A DNA stretch of 36,694 bases from Actinomycetes bacterium (GTDB taxonomy: Bacteria; Actinomycetota; Acidimicrobiia; Acidimicrobiales; RAAP-2): positions 1 to 36,694 of the forward strand of contig JAKBAB010000008.1 in NCBI GenBank assembly GCA_021815645.1, read 5' to 3'. The notes under the pieces are model-generated. The model had not been told where the DNA came from, ran no database searches, and saw nothing but the letters and a program-made list of their open reading frames with translations. Made by a program: the position numbers and the translations under genes. This document shows, in pieces, positions 7,078-15,451 of this stretch. The stretch's first letter is position 1. Every line of letters starts with the position of its first letter.

Positions 7078-9549
7078 CTAGCGCAGTACCGCGCCGAGCG
7101 TCGCGGCCGCCTCGATCAACGAAGAACGGGCCGCCACGACGTCGTCGTCGTTGAGCGTGCCCACCGCCGAGCTGAGCCGAATGGCGTAGGCCAACCCCCT
7201 CGAGTCCGTCGCGAGCGAGGAACTTCGAAAGGAGTCAAATAAGACCACGGATTCGACGTACTCGTGACTGCGACCCAACGAATAAGCCAAGTCCTGCGCG
7301 TTTACGACTTCGGGCACCACGAAAGCGAGGTCGAAGATCGCACTGGGAAAACGTGAGGGGTCCCGAACTTTCCCTGATCGCCTCGTCGCTCGAGATGGGT
7401 CGCACAGCGCGTCCACGTCCAGGTCCAAAATACCGAGCCGTCGGTGAGACGGTCCCTCGAGGGCTCCGACGAGCGATGGGTCCACCTCACCCACGTAGCC
7501 CAGAACCGCCCCCGAGGACCGATCTTCGAGCACCGCGGATCGAGTGGGGTGCAAGCCGGGTAGGGCGTCCGCGGATGTTCGGACCACGACGTCGGCGAGG
7601 CCGAGGCGCGACGCCACGCGGTGCCAAGTCGCCACCGCCACGCGCGCGTCATCTTCTCGTCGGCCGAATAGAACTGTCGCACGCTCGTTCTCTCGCGGCA
7701 GCGCCAGTGACAGTGACCCCCTCAATCCGCCTTTGGTGATGCGTGGTTGGCTAGTCGTATTGGGGTGATAGAACACCACGCCGAACTCGGCGAGCACGAC
7801 GTCGCCGACTCCCCTGTCGTAGTTCTTCACCCACGCACGCACCATTCCGGTCAGGAGAGTCGCGCGCAGTACGGATTCGTCGAGTGAAAATGGATTCGTT
7901 ACCCTGACCCGTTCGACACTGGGATTAACGCGCTCGAAGTCGTCATCGCCCCCTAGTGATGGCGTCCACACTTCGAGCGCACCGCCGTCCACGACAACGT
8001 CACGTAGACGGCGCCGAAGGCGTTGGCGCGCAGTGAGGCCCCCCGCGTTGGGCCACGAGGGAGTCCGTCGCGGCAAACGGCTGTAACCATAGAGTCGCGC
8101 AATCTCTTCGATGACGTCGGCGCGGCCCGCGGCGGACGAGCGCACGTCGGGGCGATTAGTGGGGGCCGTGACGACTAGCGCGGTTCCGGAGCCCGTCACA
8201 ACGAATCCCAGTGCCGACAGGAGTGACGTCGCGTCATCGAGGGGCACTTCCACGCCCAGGAGCCTCTCAACGTCCCCGTCGCGCAACTCGATCGTCGACG
8301 GCTCGGGCACGTACCCCCAAACGTCGAGTGGGTCACTCAACCACTCCAAATCGGGTGAACTCTCGGTGAGGACCGCAACGAAACGGGCGGCGGCCCGAAG
8401 TGCGAGATTGGGGTCGACACCCCGCTCAAAGCGGTGCGACGCTTCACTACGTAGGCCGTGACGTTTCGACGAGCGAGCGATAGCCATCGGATCAAAGTAA
8501 GCGGCCTCGAGTAAGACGTCCGTCGTGGTCGGACTGATTTCGCTCGACGCTCCGCCCATGATGCCCGCCAGCCCAACAACGACGTCGTCGCCATCTACGA
8601 TCACGCAGTCTTCTCCCGTGTCGCCCAGACCCCGACCCTTCACGGCCAGAGTCCGTTCGACCCCGTCGAGCGTCGTGAGAAGCTCCCCCGGTCGCGCTCG
8701 ACGGGCCCGCAGCGAACGACCGGCCACGAGATCCGCGTCGTAGGGGTGAGTGGGTTGGCCAAGTTCCAACATGACCAGATTCGACGCGTCCACGACGTTG
8801 GAAATGGGCCGGACGCCCGCTCGAGTGAGTCGCTCTACGACCCACGGAGGAGACGGACCTACGGTGACGTGCCTCAGTGCGGTGACGGTAAATCGCCCGC
8901 AGAGCTTCGAGTCATCAATACCGGCTTGCGCGTAATTCGACGTCTTCGTGGTCGACGGTGACGTAGCTACGACGGGTGTACGGCGAGGTCGACCCAGGCG
9001 TGCCGCCAAGTCACGCGCGACGCCCTCAATCGACCAGGCGTCGGGACGATTACCTTCGACGGATATATCAAAAATGGCGTCGGGGCCAACTCTCAGCACC
9101 TCGGAGAGACTTTCGCCCGGTACCGGGTTAACGTACGAATCAAGTACCATGAGGCCGTCTTGCCCGTCCCCGAGACCTAGTTCCCGCGCCGAACAGAGCA
9201 TTCCGTGCGACGTGACGCCGCGCATGGTTCGTTCAGCGATAACGACGCCACCGGGCAAAACTGACCCGACGGGCGCGAGCGGCACGTGGGCACCGACGTC
9301 GAAGTTCATCGCTCCGCAGACAATTTCGACCGGTCCCTCTCCCGCCTCGACGGTAACGAGTCGAATCCGGTCGGCGCCTTGAATCGGGCGAATCTCCTCG
9401 ACCCGCGCGACGACGACCTGTTCGAGTCCCCCACCCGTATGGCACACTTCTTCCACGACGAGCCCCAGGTCATCCAAAATTGGCCGTAACGTCTCGGCCG
9501 ACTCCGGCAGATCGACGAACTCACGGAGCCAATTGAGAGAAACCCTCAC
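7078..9549 (-). CDS. pheT: Phenylalanine-tRNA ligase beta subunit
   Basis: Beta chain of the alpha2-beta2 synthetase that charges tRNA-Phe; 823 residues, normal for the long bacterial form. Domains in order: N-terminal strand VSLNWLREFVDLP; EMAP/tRNA-binding fold (about 40-150) with GADRIRLVTVE; B3/B4 editing domain (about 205-390) with ISNVVDASNLVMLELGQP; B5; catalytic-like core; and C-terminal FDX-ACB anticodon-binding domain (about 730-823) starting near RDPSRFPSAIFDLAF. The GTG start at 9549 forms a GTGA overlap with the pheS stop; a longer in-frame reading to 9627 would lie inside pheS. Coupling should keep the two subunits in balance. Confidence 0.97.
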   Translation of the reverse strand: MRVSLNWLREFVDLPESAETLRPILDDLGLVVEEVCHTGGGLEQVVVARVEEIRPIQGADRIRLVTVEAGEGPVEIVCGAMNFDVGAHVPLAPVGSVLPGGVVIAERTMRGVTSHGMLCSARELGLGDGQDGLMVLDSYVNPVPGESLSEVLRVGPDAIFDISVEGNRPDAWSIEGVARDLAARLGRPRRTPVVATSPSTTKTSNYAQAGIDDSKLCGRFTVTALRHVTVGPSPPWVVERLTRAGVRPISNVVDASNLVMLELGQPTHPYDADLVAGRSLRARRARPGELLTTLDGVERTLAVKGRGLGDTGEDCVIVDGDDVVVGLAGIMGGASSEISPTTTDVLLEAAYFDPMAIARSSKRHGLRSEASHRFERGVDPNLALRAAARFVAVLTESSPDLEWLSDPLDVWGYVPEPSTIELRDGDVERLLGVEVPLDDATSLLSALGFVVTGSGTALVVTAPTNRPDVRSSAAGRADVIEEIARLYGYSRLPRRTPSWPNAGGLTARQRLRRRLRDVVVDGGALEVWTPSLGGDDDFERVNPSVERVRVTNPFSLDESVLRATLLTGMVRAWVKNYDRGVGDVVLAEFGVVFYHPNTTSQPRITKGGLRGSLSLALPRENERATVLFGRREDDARVAVATWHRVASRLGLADVVVRTSADALPGLHPTRSAVLEDRSSGAVLGYVGEVDPSLVGALEGPSHRRLGILDLDVDALCDPSRATRRSGKVRDPSRFPSAIFDLAFVVPEVVNAQDLAYSLGRSHEYVESVVLFDSFRSSSLATDSRGLAYAIRLSSAVGTLNDDDVVAARSSLIEAAATLGAVLR

Positions 9550-10619
9550 GAGAACTGCTCCAAAAAACGAACGTCGTTCTCCACTAGGGCTCGCATATCG
9601 GTCAATTCGTGACGCATCTGAGCGCACCGATCAATACCGAATCCGAAGGCGAAGCCACTCCAGCGCTCACCGTCAATACCCACCGCCTCCAGAACTGCCT
9701 GGTCGAGCATGCCGCAACCGCCCAGTTCAATCCACCCGGTGTGGGAACACGTGCGACAGCCCGCACCACGACAGAGCGTGCACGTCACTTCGAACTCCGC
9801 GGACGGCTCCGTGAAGGGAAAGTAGCCCGGGCGCAGTCTCGACGTAACGCCACTACCGAAGTAGGACCGCGTGAAACTCTCGATCACGCCCGCGAGGTCG
9901 GCGAACGTCATCGACTCATCCACGACGAGTCCTTCAATCTGGTGGAAAGTAGCCAAATGTCTCGCGTCGGGACTGTCGCGGCGGTAACACCGACCGGGCA
10001 TTACTGAGTGAATTGGCAACGAGTCTGACGCGACCGCCTCTTCCATTAGGTGAATCTGGGTGGGGGAGGTGTGAGTGCGCAGTACGACCGTTTCGGGCTC
10101 ACCGAGGTCAACGTAGAAAGTGTCCCACAGTCCCCGCGACGGGTGGGCCGGGGGAATATTTAGGGCCTCAAAGTTGAACCAGTCCGTTTCCACTTCGGGT
10201 CCCTCGGCCACGGTGAAACCCATCGCCACGAAGACGTCTTCTAACTCGCGTTGTGTCACCGCGACGAGGCTCGGGTGACCCGCCCCGAGCGCCGCTCGTA
10301 CGTCGCGCACGACGACGTCGCCGAGGTCTAGTCGGTCCGCTAAGAGAACTCGGTCTCGATCCTCTTTCGCGAGCGACTGCCGTCGATCCTCGAGGGCACT
10401 TTGAACCCTTCGACGTGACTCTTGCAAGCGGGTGCCCGCCTCACGACGAGCCTCGGGCTCCATGGCGCCCAGTGACTTTTGCCACGCGGCGAGCACCGAC
10501 CGCTTGCCCACCAACGACGGCTCGGCGTCGCGTAAAGCTTCGAGAGTCTCGCTCGCGGCGATCGCGTCGAGGAGCTTGCGAGTTTCTTCGTCCAGGTTCT
10601 CTAGAGATCGGTCGGCCAT
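9546..10619 (-). CDS. pheS: Phenylalanine-tRNA ligase alpha subunit
   Basis: Catalytic alpha chain, class II aminoacyl-tRNA synthetase, 357 residues. The N-terminal coiled coil (about 1-85, rich in RRR and AL repeats) contacts tRNA. The catalytic domain shows HPSRGLWDTFYVD, FHQIEGLVVDESMTF, RPGYFPFTEPSAEFEV (motif 2 region) and FAFGFGIDR (motif 3). A CTLCRGAGCRTC cluster near 285-296 resembles the four-Cys insert found in many bacterial PheS proteins and may bind zinc. ATG 10619 lies 12 bases after the upstream methyltransferase stop, without an obvious Shine-Dalgarno. Confidence 0.97.
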   Translation of the reverse strand: MADRSLENLDEETRKLLDAIAASETLEALRDAEPSLVGKRSVLAAWQKSLGAMEPEARREAGTRLQESRRRVQSALEDRRQSLAKEDRDRVLLADRLDLGDVVVRDVRAALGAGHPSLVAVTQRELEDVFVAMGFTVAEGPEVETDWFNFEALNIPPAHPSRGLWDTFYVDLGEPETVVLRTHTSPTQIHLMEEAVASDSLPIHSVMPGRCYRRDSPDARHLATFHQIEGLVVDESMTFADLAGVIESFTRSYFGSGVTSRLRPGYFPFTEPSAEFEVTCTLCRGAGCRTCSHTGWIELGGCGMLDQAVLEAVGIDGERWSGFAFGFGIDRCAQMRHELTDMRALVENDVRFLEQFS

Positions 10620-10631
10620 ATCGACTAAAGG

Positions 10632-11456
10632 CTAGGGGCTCGGGGGTTGGGTGTGCGACGACCCGGCACTCTTACGCTGCCGCAGCGCCTCAAAGACTAC
10701 GAGTGATCCGGCGACCCCCGCGTTGAGCGACTCGCTACCGCCGACCATGGCAATTGAAAATTCGCTGTCGCACAGGCCCCGCGTAACCGCGTCGAGGCCC
10801 GACGACTCATTTCCGATAACGACCGCGCAAGGCGCGGTGAAGTCAACCTCGCGAAAGTCCACCGCCGAGCGTACGACCGTGGCCAGCAAGCGAATACCGA
10901 CGGAGCGCGCGTGGTTGACGACCTCCTCGAAAGGGGCGACAATTATCGGCACCCGAAAGATCGACCCGGCGGAGGCGCGCAGGGTTTTGGGATTATAAGG
11001 ATCCACCGAGTGGCCTGAGAAGACTACCGCCGCCACTCCCGAGGCGTCCGCGGATCGAATGAGTGTTCCCGCGTTGCCGGGATCTCTTACGTCGTGCAAA
11101 ACGAGGACTACACCCTCGTCGCGCGGCGCATCGAGGGTCACACTAACTATCTGGACTACGCCAATGAGTGGCTGCGGGGTCGCCGCGTCCCCCACCCGTT
11201 CGAGGGTGCTTCCGGCCAACGCGAAGAGGCGCACACCGGCGTCACGCGCCCGCGCGAGCACGCCGCGCAGCGCTTCACCGTGAACCTCGCGCTCGTCCAC
11301 GAAGAGGGCTTCGAAGGAAACGTCTGCGTCGAGCGCGGCCGTTACGAGATCGAGTCCCTCTATGACGCACACCCCGTCACTCCAGCGCAGCGAGCGCTTC
11401 TGCCCGAGGCGGCGCAACCGACGGACTCGCTGGTGTGAAGGTCCCAGTACCTCGAT
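10632..11456 (-). CDS. SpoU/TrmH-family RNA 2'-O-methyltransferase
   Basis: AdoMet-dependent 2'-O-ribose methylation of rRNA or tRNA (SPOUT fold). Three motifs are clear: DVRDPGNAGTLIRSADASG (motif 1, Asn and Arg), VVIGNESSGLD (motif 2) and SIAMVGGSESLNAGVAGS (motif 3). The N-terminal substrate-binding part contains HQRVRRLRRLGQKR and VIEGLDLV. The start is unresolved: no ATG/GTG/TTG stands where homology begins. I placed it at ATC 11456 (IEVLGPSHQ), 7 bases after the rplT stop, which would give 274 residues. Canonical alternatives are TTG 11498 inside rplT, or TTG 11417, which cuts into conserved sequence. This position between rplT and pheS is common in bacteria. Confidence 0.88.
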   Translation of the reverse strand: MEVLGPSHQRVRRLRRLGQKRSLRWSDGVCVIEGLDLVTAALDADVSFEALFVDEREVHGEALRGVLARARDAGVRLFALAGSTLERVGDAATPQPLIGVVQIVSVTLDAPRDEGVVLVLHDVRDPGNAGTLIRSADASGVAAVVFSGHSVDPYNPKTLRASAGSIFRVPIIVAPFEEVVNHARSVGIRLLATVVRSAVDFREVDFTAPCAVVIGNESSGLDAVTRGLCDSEFSIAMVGGSESLNAGVAGSLVVFEALRQRKSAGSSHTQPPSP

Positions 11457-11463
11457 GGGTCGG

Positions 11464-11823
11464 CTACTTAGAAAGAGCGGCGTTAGCCTGAGCCACAATC
11501 GCGGCAAAGGCGGGTTGATCACTGACCGCCAGCTCGGCGAGCATCCGTCGATCGACCTCAATGCCAGCCGCGTTAAGTCCCGCGATGAAGCGGCTGTAAC
11601 TCAATCCGTGCGCCCGCGACCCCGCGTTGATGCGCTGAATCCATAGTTTGCGCATTTCGCCCTTACGCGCGCGTCGATCGCGAAACGCGTAGACCCCCGC
11701 GTGTTGCACGGCTTGGTTGGCGCTGCGGAAAGTACGACTTCGATCCCCGTAGTAACCGCGCGCCTCTTCCAGAACTGCCTTGTGATGCTTCTTGGCGTTT
11801 ACCGCCCTCTTGACTCGTGCCAT
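11464..11823 (-). CDS. rplT: 50S ribosomal protein L20
   Basis: Binds 23S rRNA early in large-subunit assembly. The 119 residues match the family. [15 protein letters not shown] and [18 protein letters not shown] form the basic N-terminal extension; [21 protein letters not shown] is the conserved core, and [17 protein letters not shown] the C-terminal fold. ATG 11823 is preceded by CAGGAGACGAGGCGAG, giving a usable Shine-Dalgarno. In many bacteria L20 represses its own operon by binding the infC-rpmI leader; the leader at 12660-12803 is a candidate place for that, unproven here. Confidence 0.98.
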   Translation of the reverse strand: MARVKRAVNAKKHHKAVLEEARGYYGDRSRTFRSANQAVQHAGVYAFRDRRARKGEMRKLWIQRINAGSRAHGLSYSRFIAGLNAAGIEVDRRMLAELAVSDQPAFAAIVAQANAALSK

Positions 11824-11854
11824 CTCGCCTCGTCTCCTGTCTCTCTCGTAATTA

Positions 11855-12049
11855 CTAGACGCCGAGCATCCGCTTAACGCGGCGACGCTGACCGGGGGCT
11901 ACGTCCGTGTCCCGACCCAGCCGTCGCGCCCGAACGGACGACTTCTTCTCCATCAAATGACCGCGAAACGCCTTGCGCCGCCGCAACTTGCCCCCGCCGG
12001 TGACTTTGATCCTCTGTTTGGCACCACTATCGGTCTTCATCTTTGGCAT
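11855..12049 (-). CDS. rpmI: 50S ribosomal protein L35
   Basis: Small basic large-subunit protein of 64 residues, as expected. [20 protein letters not shown] and [17 protein letters not shown] are the family hallmarks. ATG 12049 is used rather than an upstream in-frame codon because the family starts MPKMKT; its Shine-Dalgarno GGAGGG sits in the last codons of infC, and the infC TGA is one base upstream, so translation is probably coupled. Lies between infC and rplT in the classic infC-rpmI-rplT order. Confidence 0.98.
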   Translation of the reverse strand: MPKMKTDSGAKQRIKVTGGGKLRRRKAFRGHLMEKKSSVRARRLGRDTDVAPGQRRRVKRMLGV

Positions 12050-12050
12050 T

Positions 12051-12659
12051 TCAGCCCTCCTCTCGTGCGAGCTCCGCACTTTCGGGTGCACTGGTGTGCC
12101 CCGTCTCAACATTCGAACTCTCGGCGACGCGCGCCTTAGTCTTCTTTTCCGGACCGAGAACCATAATCATATTGCGCCCATCTAGCTTGGCGGCCGACTC
12201 GACTCGGGCCACGTCTTCGAGCCGCTCCACGATTCTGTCCAAGATCTTCTTACCGAGTTCCGGGTGGGCCGACTCCCGGCCGCGAAACATAATCGTGACC
12301 TTGACTTTGTGACCCTCCGCGAGGAACTTCTCAACGAGCCGCGTCTTGGTCGTAAAGTCGCCCGCACCGATCTTGGGGCGATACTTCATCTCCTTGACGC
12401 CAACGTTCAAGGTCTTTCGTCGAGACTCTTTGGCCTTTTGCGCTTCGTCAAATTTGAACTTTCCGTAGTCCATAATCCGACACACGGGCGGCTGGGCGGT
12501 GGGGGCAATCTCCACTAAGTCCAGATCAAGTCCTCGGGCCATCGTCAACGCGTCTCGCGTCGCCATGACGCCCCGTTGGTTTCCGTCTTGATCAATCAGT
12601 CGAACGGTCTCCACGCGAATGCGCTCGTTGACCCGGTGGTCTCCCGGAACTGTTGCGAT
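12051..12659 (-). CDS. infC: Translation initiation factor IF-3, ATC start
   Basis: Prevents subunit joining and proofreads start-codon choice on the 30S subunit. With an ATC start at 12659 the protein has 202 residues. The N-terminal domain includes VNERIRVETVRLIDQDG and PPVCRIMDYGKFKFDEAQK; the C-domain includes KTLNVGVKEMKYRPKI and VKVTIMFRGRE. No ATG, GTG or TTG fits the family N-terminus: the first GTG (12614) would delete conserved VNERIR. The ATC has a strong Shine-Dalgarno AAGGAG 6 bases away. Non-AUG (AUU/AUC/AUA) starts are the known device by which IF-3 represses its own translation. First gene of the operon. Confidence 0.96.
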   Translation of the reverse strand: MATVPGDHRVNERIRVETVRLIDQDGNQRGVMATRDALTMARGLDLDLVEIAPTAQPPVCRIMDYGKFKFDEAQKAKESRRKTLNVGVKEMKYRPKIGAGDFTTKTRLVEKFLAEGHKVKVTIMFRGRESAHPELGKKILDRIVERLEDVARVESAAKLDGRNMIMVLGPEKKTKARVAESSNVETGHTSAPESAELAREEG

Positions 12660-12665
12660 AACTCA

Positions 12666-12671
12666 CTCCTT
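12666..12671 (-). promoter_or_regulatory. Shine-Dalgarno fixing the infC ATC start
   Basis: AAGGAG on the minus strand, 6 bases before ATC 12659. It supports initiation at the non-canonical codon and not at the GTG 45 bases further on, which lacks such a site. Confidence 0.8.
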
Positions 12672-12679
12672 GCTCGGTA

Positions 12680-12803
12680 CGACACCTTCGTGGTGTCGCT
12701 ACGGCAAGCGAGGCGCGCAACTCTCGAAAACCCGGACGCACGGCAGTGGCCGGGTGGACGTTGGCAACGCCAACCTCACTTGCTGAACTGTCAATCTAGC
12801 CTA
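12680..12803 (-). promoter_or_regulatory. infC leader with three hairpins; possible -10 at its head
   Basis: In transcript order: TAGGCT (12803-12798) is a possible -10. A first hairpin has GTTGGC/GCCAAC arms (12774-12769 and 12765-12760, 3-base loop). A second has ACCCGG/CCGGGT arms (12755-12750 and 12735-12730). A third has CGACACC/GGTGTCG arms (12698-12692 and 12686-12680, loop ACGAA), ending 8 bases before the Shine-Dalgarno. No U-tract follows any stem, so translational control by a protein such as L20 is a better guess than attenuation. The stems are seen in the sequence; function is inference. Confidence 0.45.
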
Positions 12804-12951
12804 GCAGAGCCGATTCCCCGCGACCGCCGTCCCCTGGCCAGCCGCTACACCGCGACGACACTTTCCGCGTGGCGGGCCACCGACCGGAAGGAGACGCAGG
12901 GCCCGTTCGCTTTACCGACTTTAGTCTCCGCCCCGTTTAACCACCGAAGAG

Positions 12952-12980
12952 TTGACGAAAATCGTGCGCCCGGGTGAAAT
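12952..12980 (+). promoter_or_regulatory. Candidate sigma-70-type promoter for DUF1844 gene
   Basis: TTGACG (12952-12957), 17-base spacer, TGAAAT (12975-12980), reading toward the gene at 13020 and giving a leader of roughly 35 bases. A second -10-like TACGTT (13007-13012), 7 bases before the GTG, could give a leaderless transcript instead. The rest of the 360-base gap between infC and this gene holds the infC leader and no further gene I can support. Confidence 0.45.
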
Positions 12981-13019
12981 ACCAGCCGAAGGCGGCGGCG
13001 ACTTGCTACGTTAAGTCGC

Positions 13020-13349
13020 GTGAACGACGATAGAAACACCACCCCCGGGGGGGAGAGTCCCGAACTTGTTTACCTTCGCGAGACGCCCGTCGAAGTGATC
13101 GTCGGAAATCACCTTTTCGTACTACTGCAACTCGCGGCGCTGCGTCTCGGGGAAACGCCGCCGCAGTTAGGGGCGGCGGCTCTGGTCATTGACGCCTCCG
13201 CAGCGGTACTGGATGCTTCCGGCGCGCGCCTCGGCGACGACGCGGACATCTACCGAAGCGCACTCGCCGAAGTTCAACGCGCCTACGTACGCGCCTCGAA
13301 CGCAGTTAGCGACGCTGGAGACGGAGGCGCCTCTTCGAGCGGGATCTGA
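13020..13349 (+). CDS. DUF1844-like protein
   Basis: A 109-residue soluble protein of unknown function resembling the actinobacterial DUF1844 family, which is often found beside infC, as here (divergent). The family-like core is TPVEVIVGNHLFVLLQLAAL, then LGAAALVIDASAAVLDASG and YRSALAEVQRAYVRA, largely helical. Starts at GTG 13020 with no Shine-Dalgarno and TACGTT 7 bases upstream. The last 22 codons overlap the 3' end of the histidine kinase gene on the other strand. The Gly/Ser-rich C-terminal tail (DAGDGGASSSGI) looks unstructured. Confidence 0.75.
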   Translation: MNDDRNTTPGGESPELVYLRETPVEVIVGNHLFVLLQLAALRLGETPPQLGAAALVIDASAAVLDASGARLGDDADIYRSALAEVQRAYVRASNAVSDAGDGGASSSGI

Positions 13350-14677
13350 ATTCGAATGGCTAGTCCGCCTAATTCGCTCGGTTCGGTGGTCATCGTTCCC
13401 CCAAACGTGTCGACAACGTCGGCCATAATGCTCATGCCCAATCCCGATCCGCCGGTTTCTCGCGAGCGGGACTCGTCGAAACGTTGAAACCGCTGCGGTC
13501 GCTCCCCGTAAATAGGTAGGCCGGGGCCCCCGTCCTCAATGACGAGGACAACGACGTCGCCCTCGAGAGTGACGGTAACGCGCACGGGAGCGTCGGGCGG
13601 GGTGTGCCGCTCGACGTTGCTGAGTGCGTTGGTCACCAGCCGCTCTACAAAGTCATCCCTCCCCCTGACGTAGGCGCCGGGGACAACCGACCAACGGACA
13701 CCGCGCCGACCGCTCTCCACCACGAAGTCGCTAACTCGCTCGTTGACCACGGCGCCGAGGTCGAAGATTCTTTCGCCATCTCGGGGCGCTTCGCGTACCT
13801 GCGCCAAGAGCAACAGATCACTAACCAACAGCTCCATCCGCTCAATTTCGCGCCGTACCCGCTTGAGCGCGCGGGCGCGCTGCTCGTCACTGACGTCCGC
13901 GCCGTCCAATAGATCGTGGTAGCCCTTAACAACGGTTAGTGGCGTTCGAAGTTCGTGCGACGCGTCGTCTATGAACTGCTGCATGGCTCGGGCGTGTCGT
14001 GCCTCGTCCTCGATGCGGCCACGAAGTGCATCCACCATCACCGCCAGCGCGCCGCGAAGTTCGCGAAGGTCGCGACTGCCCTCGCTCGGGGGCGGTGACC
14101 CGGCGTCTCGACCGTCCGCCACGTTCCCGGCGTAATCGATTAGACGCTCCATTGTGCGCAGGTCGCCGCGCATGACCAACCGAGCCAGCAGGAGCGCAAA
14201 CAGCGCGATGACCGCGGCGGCCGAAGCAACGAGGACCGCTAAATGTTGGTCCCGCTTGCGTATGCCCGAGGTGGACGCGGCCACCACCAGGTAGTCCCCG
14301 CCACCCACGTTGAGCGAATGGATCTCGAAGCCCGCGAGATTCGCCGGGGCGACCGTCTGGTGGAGGGAGCTCCTGACGTCCGCCAACGTTGGCCGCGCTA
14401 CCATCGGCACCTGCGCCGTGCTGACCTGGGTGACGGCCCCAGAAGGAGATACGACGTCCAAGGTCAAGTCGTAGTTGTTCCTTTGCACCGCGTAGAGGGC
14501 GTTGTTGAGTGCGGTATTAGGGTTTCTCACTCCGCTGTCAATGACCGTATTAATAGCGCCGTCGAGCGTCGCGTACTGCGCGCGCGCGCTCATCACCACG
14601 GCGAACCAACCAACCCCCAAGGAAACAATGATCGTTAGAAGAACAAAGAGGGCCGTGAGACGTGTCGCAATCCTCAC
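13283..14677 (-). CDS. Membrane sensor histidine kinase
   Basis: Sensor of a two-component system, 464 residues. TM1 is about 8-28 and TM2 about 145-168, flanking an extracytoplasmic sensor of about 115 residues with no recognised ligand motif. HAMP-like linker about 170-225. H-box FIDDASHELRTPL with phospho-accepting His241; N-box LVTNALSNVERHTP; G1 VIEDGGPGLP; G2 GGSGLGMS. All catalytic boxes are intact. GTG 14677 overlaps the response-regulator stop as GTGA, so both are co-translated. Its 3' end overlaps the convergent DUF1844 gene by 67 bases. The EnvZ/BaeS-like layout is typical; the signal is unknown. Confidence 0.93.
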   Translation of the reverse strand: MRIATRLTALFVLLTIIVSLGVGWFAVVMSARAQYATLDGAINTVIDSGVRNPNTALNNALYAVQRNNYDLTLDVVSPSGAVTQVSTAQVPMVARPTLADVRSSLHQTVAPANLAGFEIHSLNVGGGDYLVVAASTSGIRKRDQHLAVLVASAAAVIALFALLLARLVMRGDLRTMERLIDYAGNVADGRDAGSPPPSEGSRDLRELRGALAVMVDALRGRIEDEARHARAMQQFIDDASHELRTPLTVVKGYHDLLDGADVSDEQRARALKRVRREIERMELLVSDLLLLAQVREAPRDGERIFDLGAVVNERVSDFVVESGRRGVRWSVVPGAYVRGRDDFVERLVTNALSNVERHTPPDAPVRVTVTLEGDVVVLVIEDGGPGLPIYGERPQRFQRFDESRSRETGGSGLGMSIMADVVDTFGGTMTTEPSELGGLAIRIQIPLEEAPPSPASLTAFEART

Positions 14678-15363
14678 GGTCGCTCAACTGGATCCACCAC
14701 TTTAAATCCCACCCCGCGCACGGTCGTTATGGGCGAGTACTCTCCGTGATGCACCTTTCGTCGAAGGTACGACACGTAGGTGTCCAGTACCGAAGTTTCG
14801 GAGTCGAAGTCGATGTTCCACACGTCGCGGAGCAGTTGTTCGCGCGATACGACACGGTCGCGGTGCTCCAGCAGCACTTCGAGAAGTCGAAACTCCGTGG
14901 CCGACAGTTCTATCGGCGTCGAGCCCCGCGTGACGAGATGACGGTCGACGTTCATGACCAACACCCCGCACTCGAGGACGCGGTCACCGGTTGCGTCATC
15001 ACGGGTCCGTCGCAGAATCGCCGCCACTCGGAGCAACAACTCTGAGACGCTAAAGGGCTTTTTAACGTAGTCGTCCGCACCCCCCCGCAGTCCCCGCTCG
15101 ACGTCGTCACTCGAGTCGCGTGCGGTGAGTAACAGGACCGGTGTCGTGGCGTCGTGCGCGCGAAGTCGCTCGAGAAACTCGTAACCGCTCATGGTGGGCA
15201 TATTGACGTCTACGACGCACAGATCGGCGCTCCCGCGTCGCAGTTGGTCGAGACCCTCGGCGCCATTAGCCGCACAGTGCACCACGTAGCCCGCACCTTC
15301 GAAGGCGTCCTGGAGTAGGTCGCGAACCCCCGGTTCATCGTCCACCACGAGAATCGTCGTCAT
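14674..15363 (-). CDS. OmpR-family response regulator
   Basis: DNA-binding partner of the adjacent kinase, 229 residues. Receiver domain 1-120: VVDDEP acid pocket (7-11), phospho-acceptor Asp52 in VVDVNMP, Thr80 and Lys102 in VKKPF. C-terminal winged helix about 130-229 with LSATEFRLLEVLLEHRDRVVSREQLL and the VDTYVSYLRRK-like DTYVSYLRRKV recognition region. ATG 15363 is chosen because the receiver begins with MTTILVVDDEP there; the reading frame is open further to 15462 but that extension is not homologous. A 14-base palindrome lies 29 bases upstream, possibly an autoregulatory site. Confidence 0.94.
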   Translation of the reverse strand: MTTILVVDDEPGVRDLLQDAFEGAGYVVHCAANGAEGLDQLRRGSADLCVVDVNMPTMSGYEFLERLRAHDATTPVLLLTARDSSDDVERGLRGGADDYVKKPFSVSELLLRVAAILRRTRDDATGDRVLECGVLVMNVDRHLVTRGSTPIELSATEFRLLEVLLEHRDRVVSREQLLRDVWNIDFDSETSVLDTYVSYLRRKVHHGEYSPITTVRGVGFKVVDPVERP

Positions 15364-15391
15364 CGTTGCACCACCATAGGGTGAGCGTACT

Positions 15392-15405
15392 GGTCCCACG
15401 GGACC
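15392..15405. repeat. Palindrome upstream of response regulator
   Basis: GGTCCC-AC-GGGACC, a perfect 6-base inverted repeat with a 2-base centre, in the gap between the two-component operon and the divergent secreted-protein gene. Could be an operator or a small mRNA hairpin; nothing else distinguishes them. Confidence 0.4.
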
Positions 15406-15451
15406 CGGCGCCGACCGAAGGGCGCCCTCTTCACAACGATTCCCCAGGTAG

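Noticed and set aside
9546-12660. T-box or Phe-attenuator for pheST
   Set aside because: pheS follows the upstream gene by 12 bases; no leader peptide or T-box element could be seen.
12680-12698. Hairpin before infC as an intrinsic terminator
   Set aside because: No run of U follows the stem, and it lies directly before the infC ribosome site.
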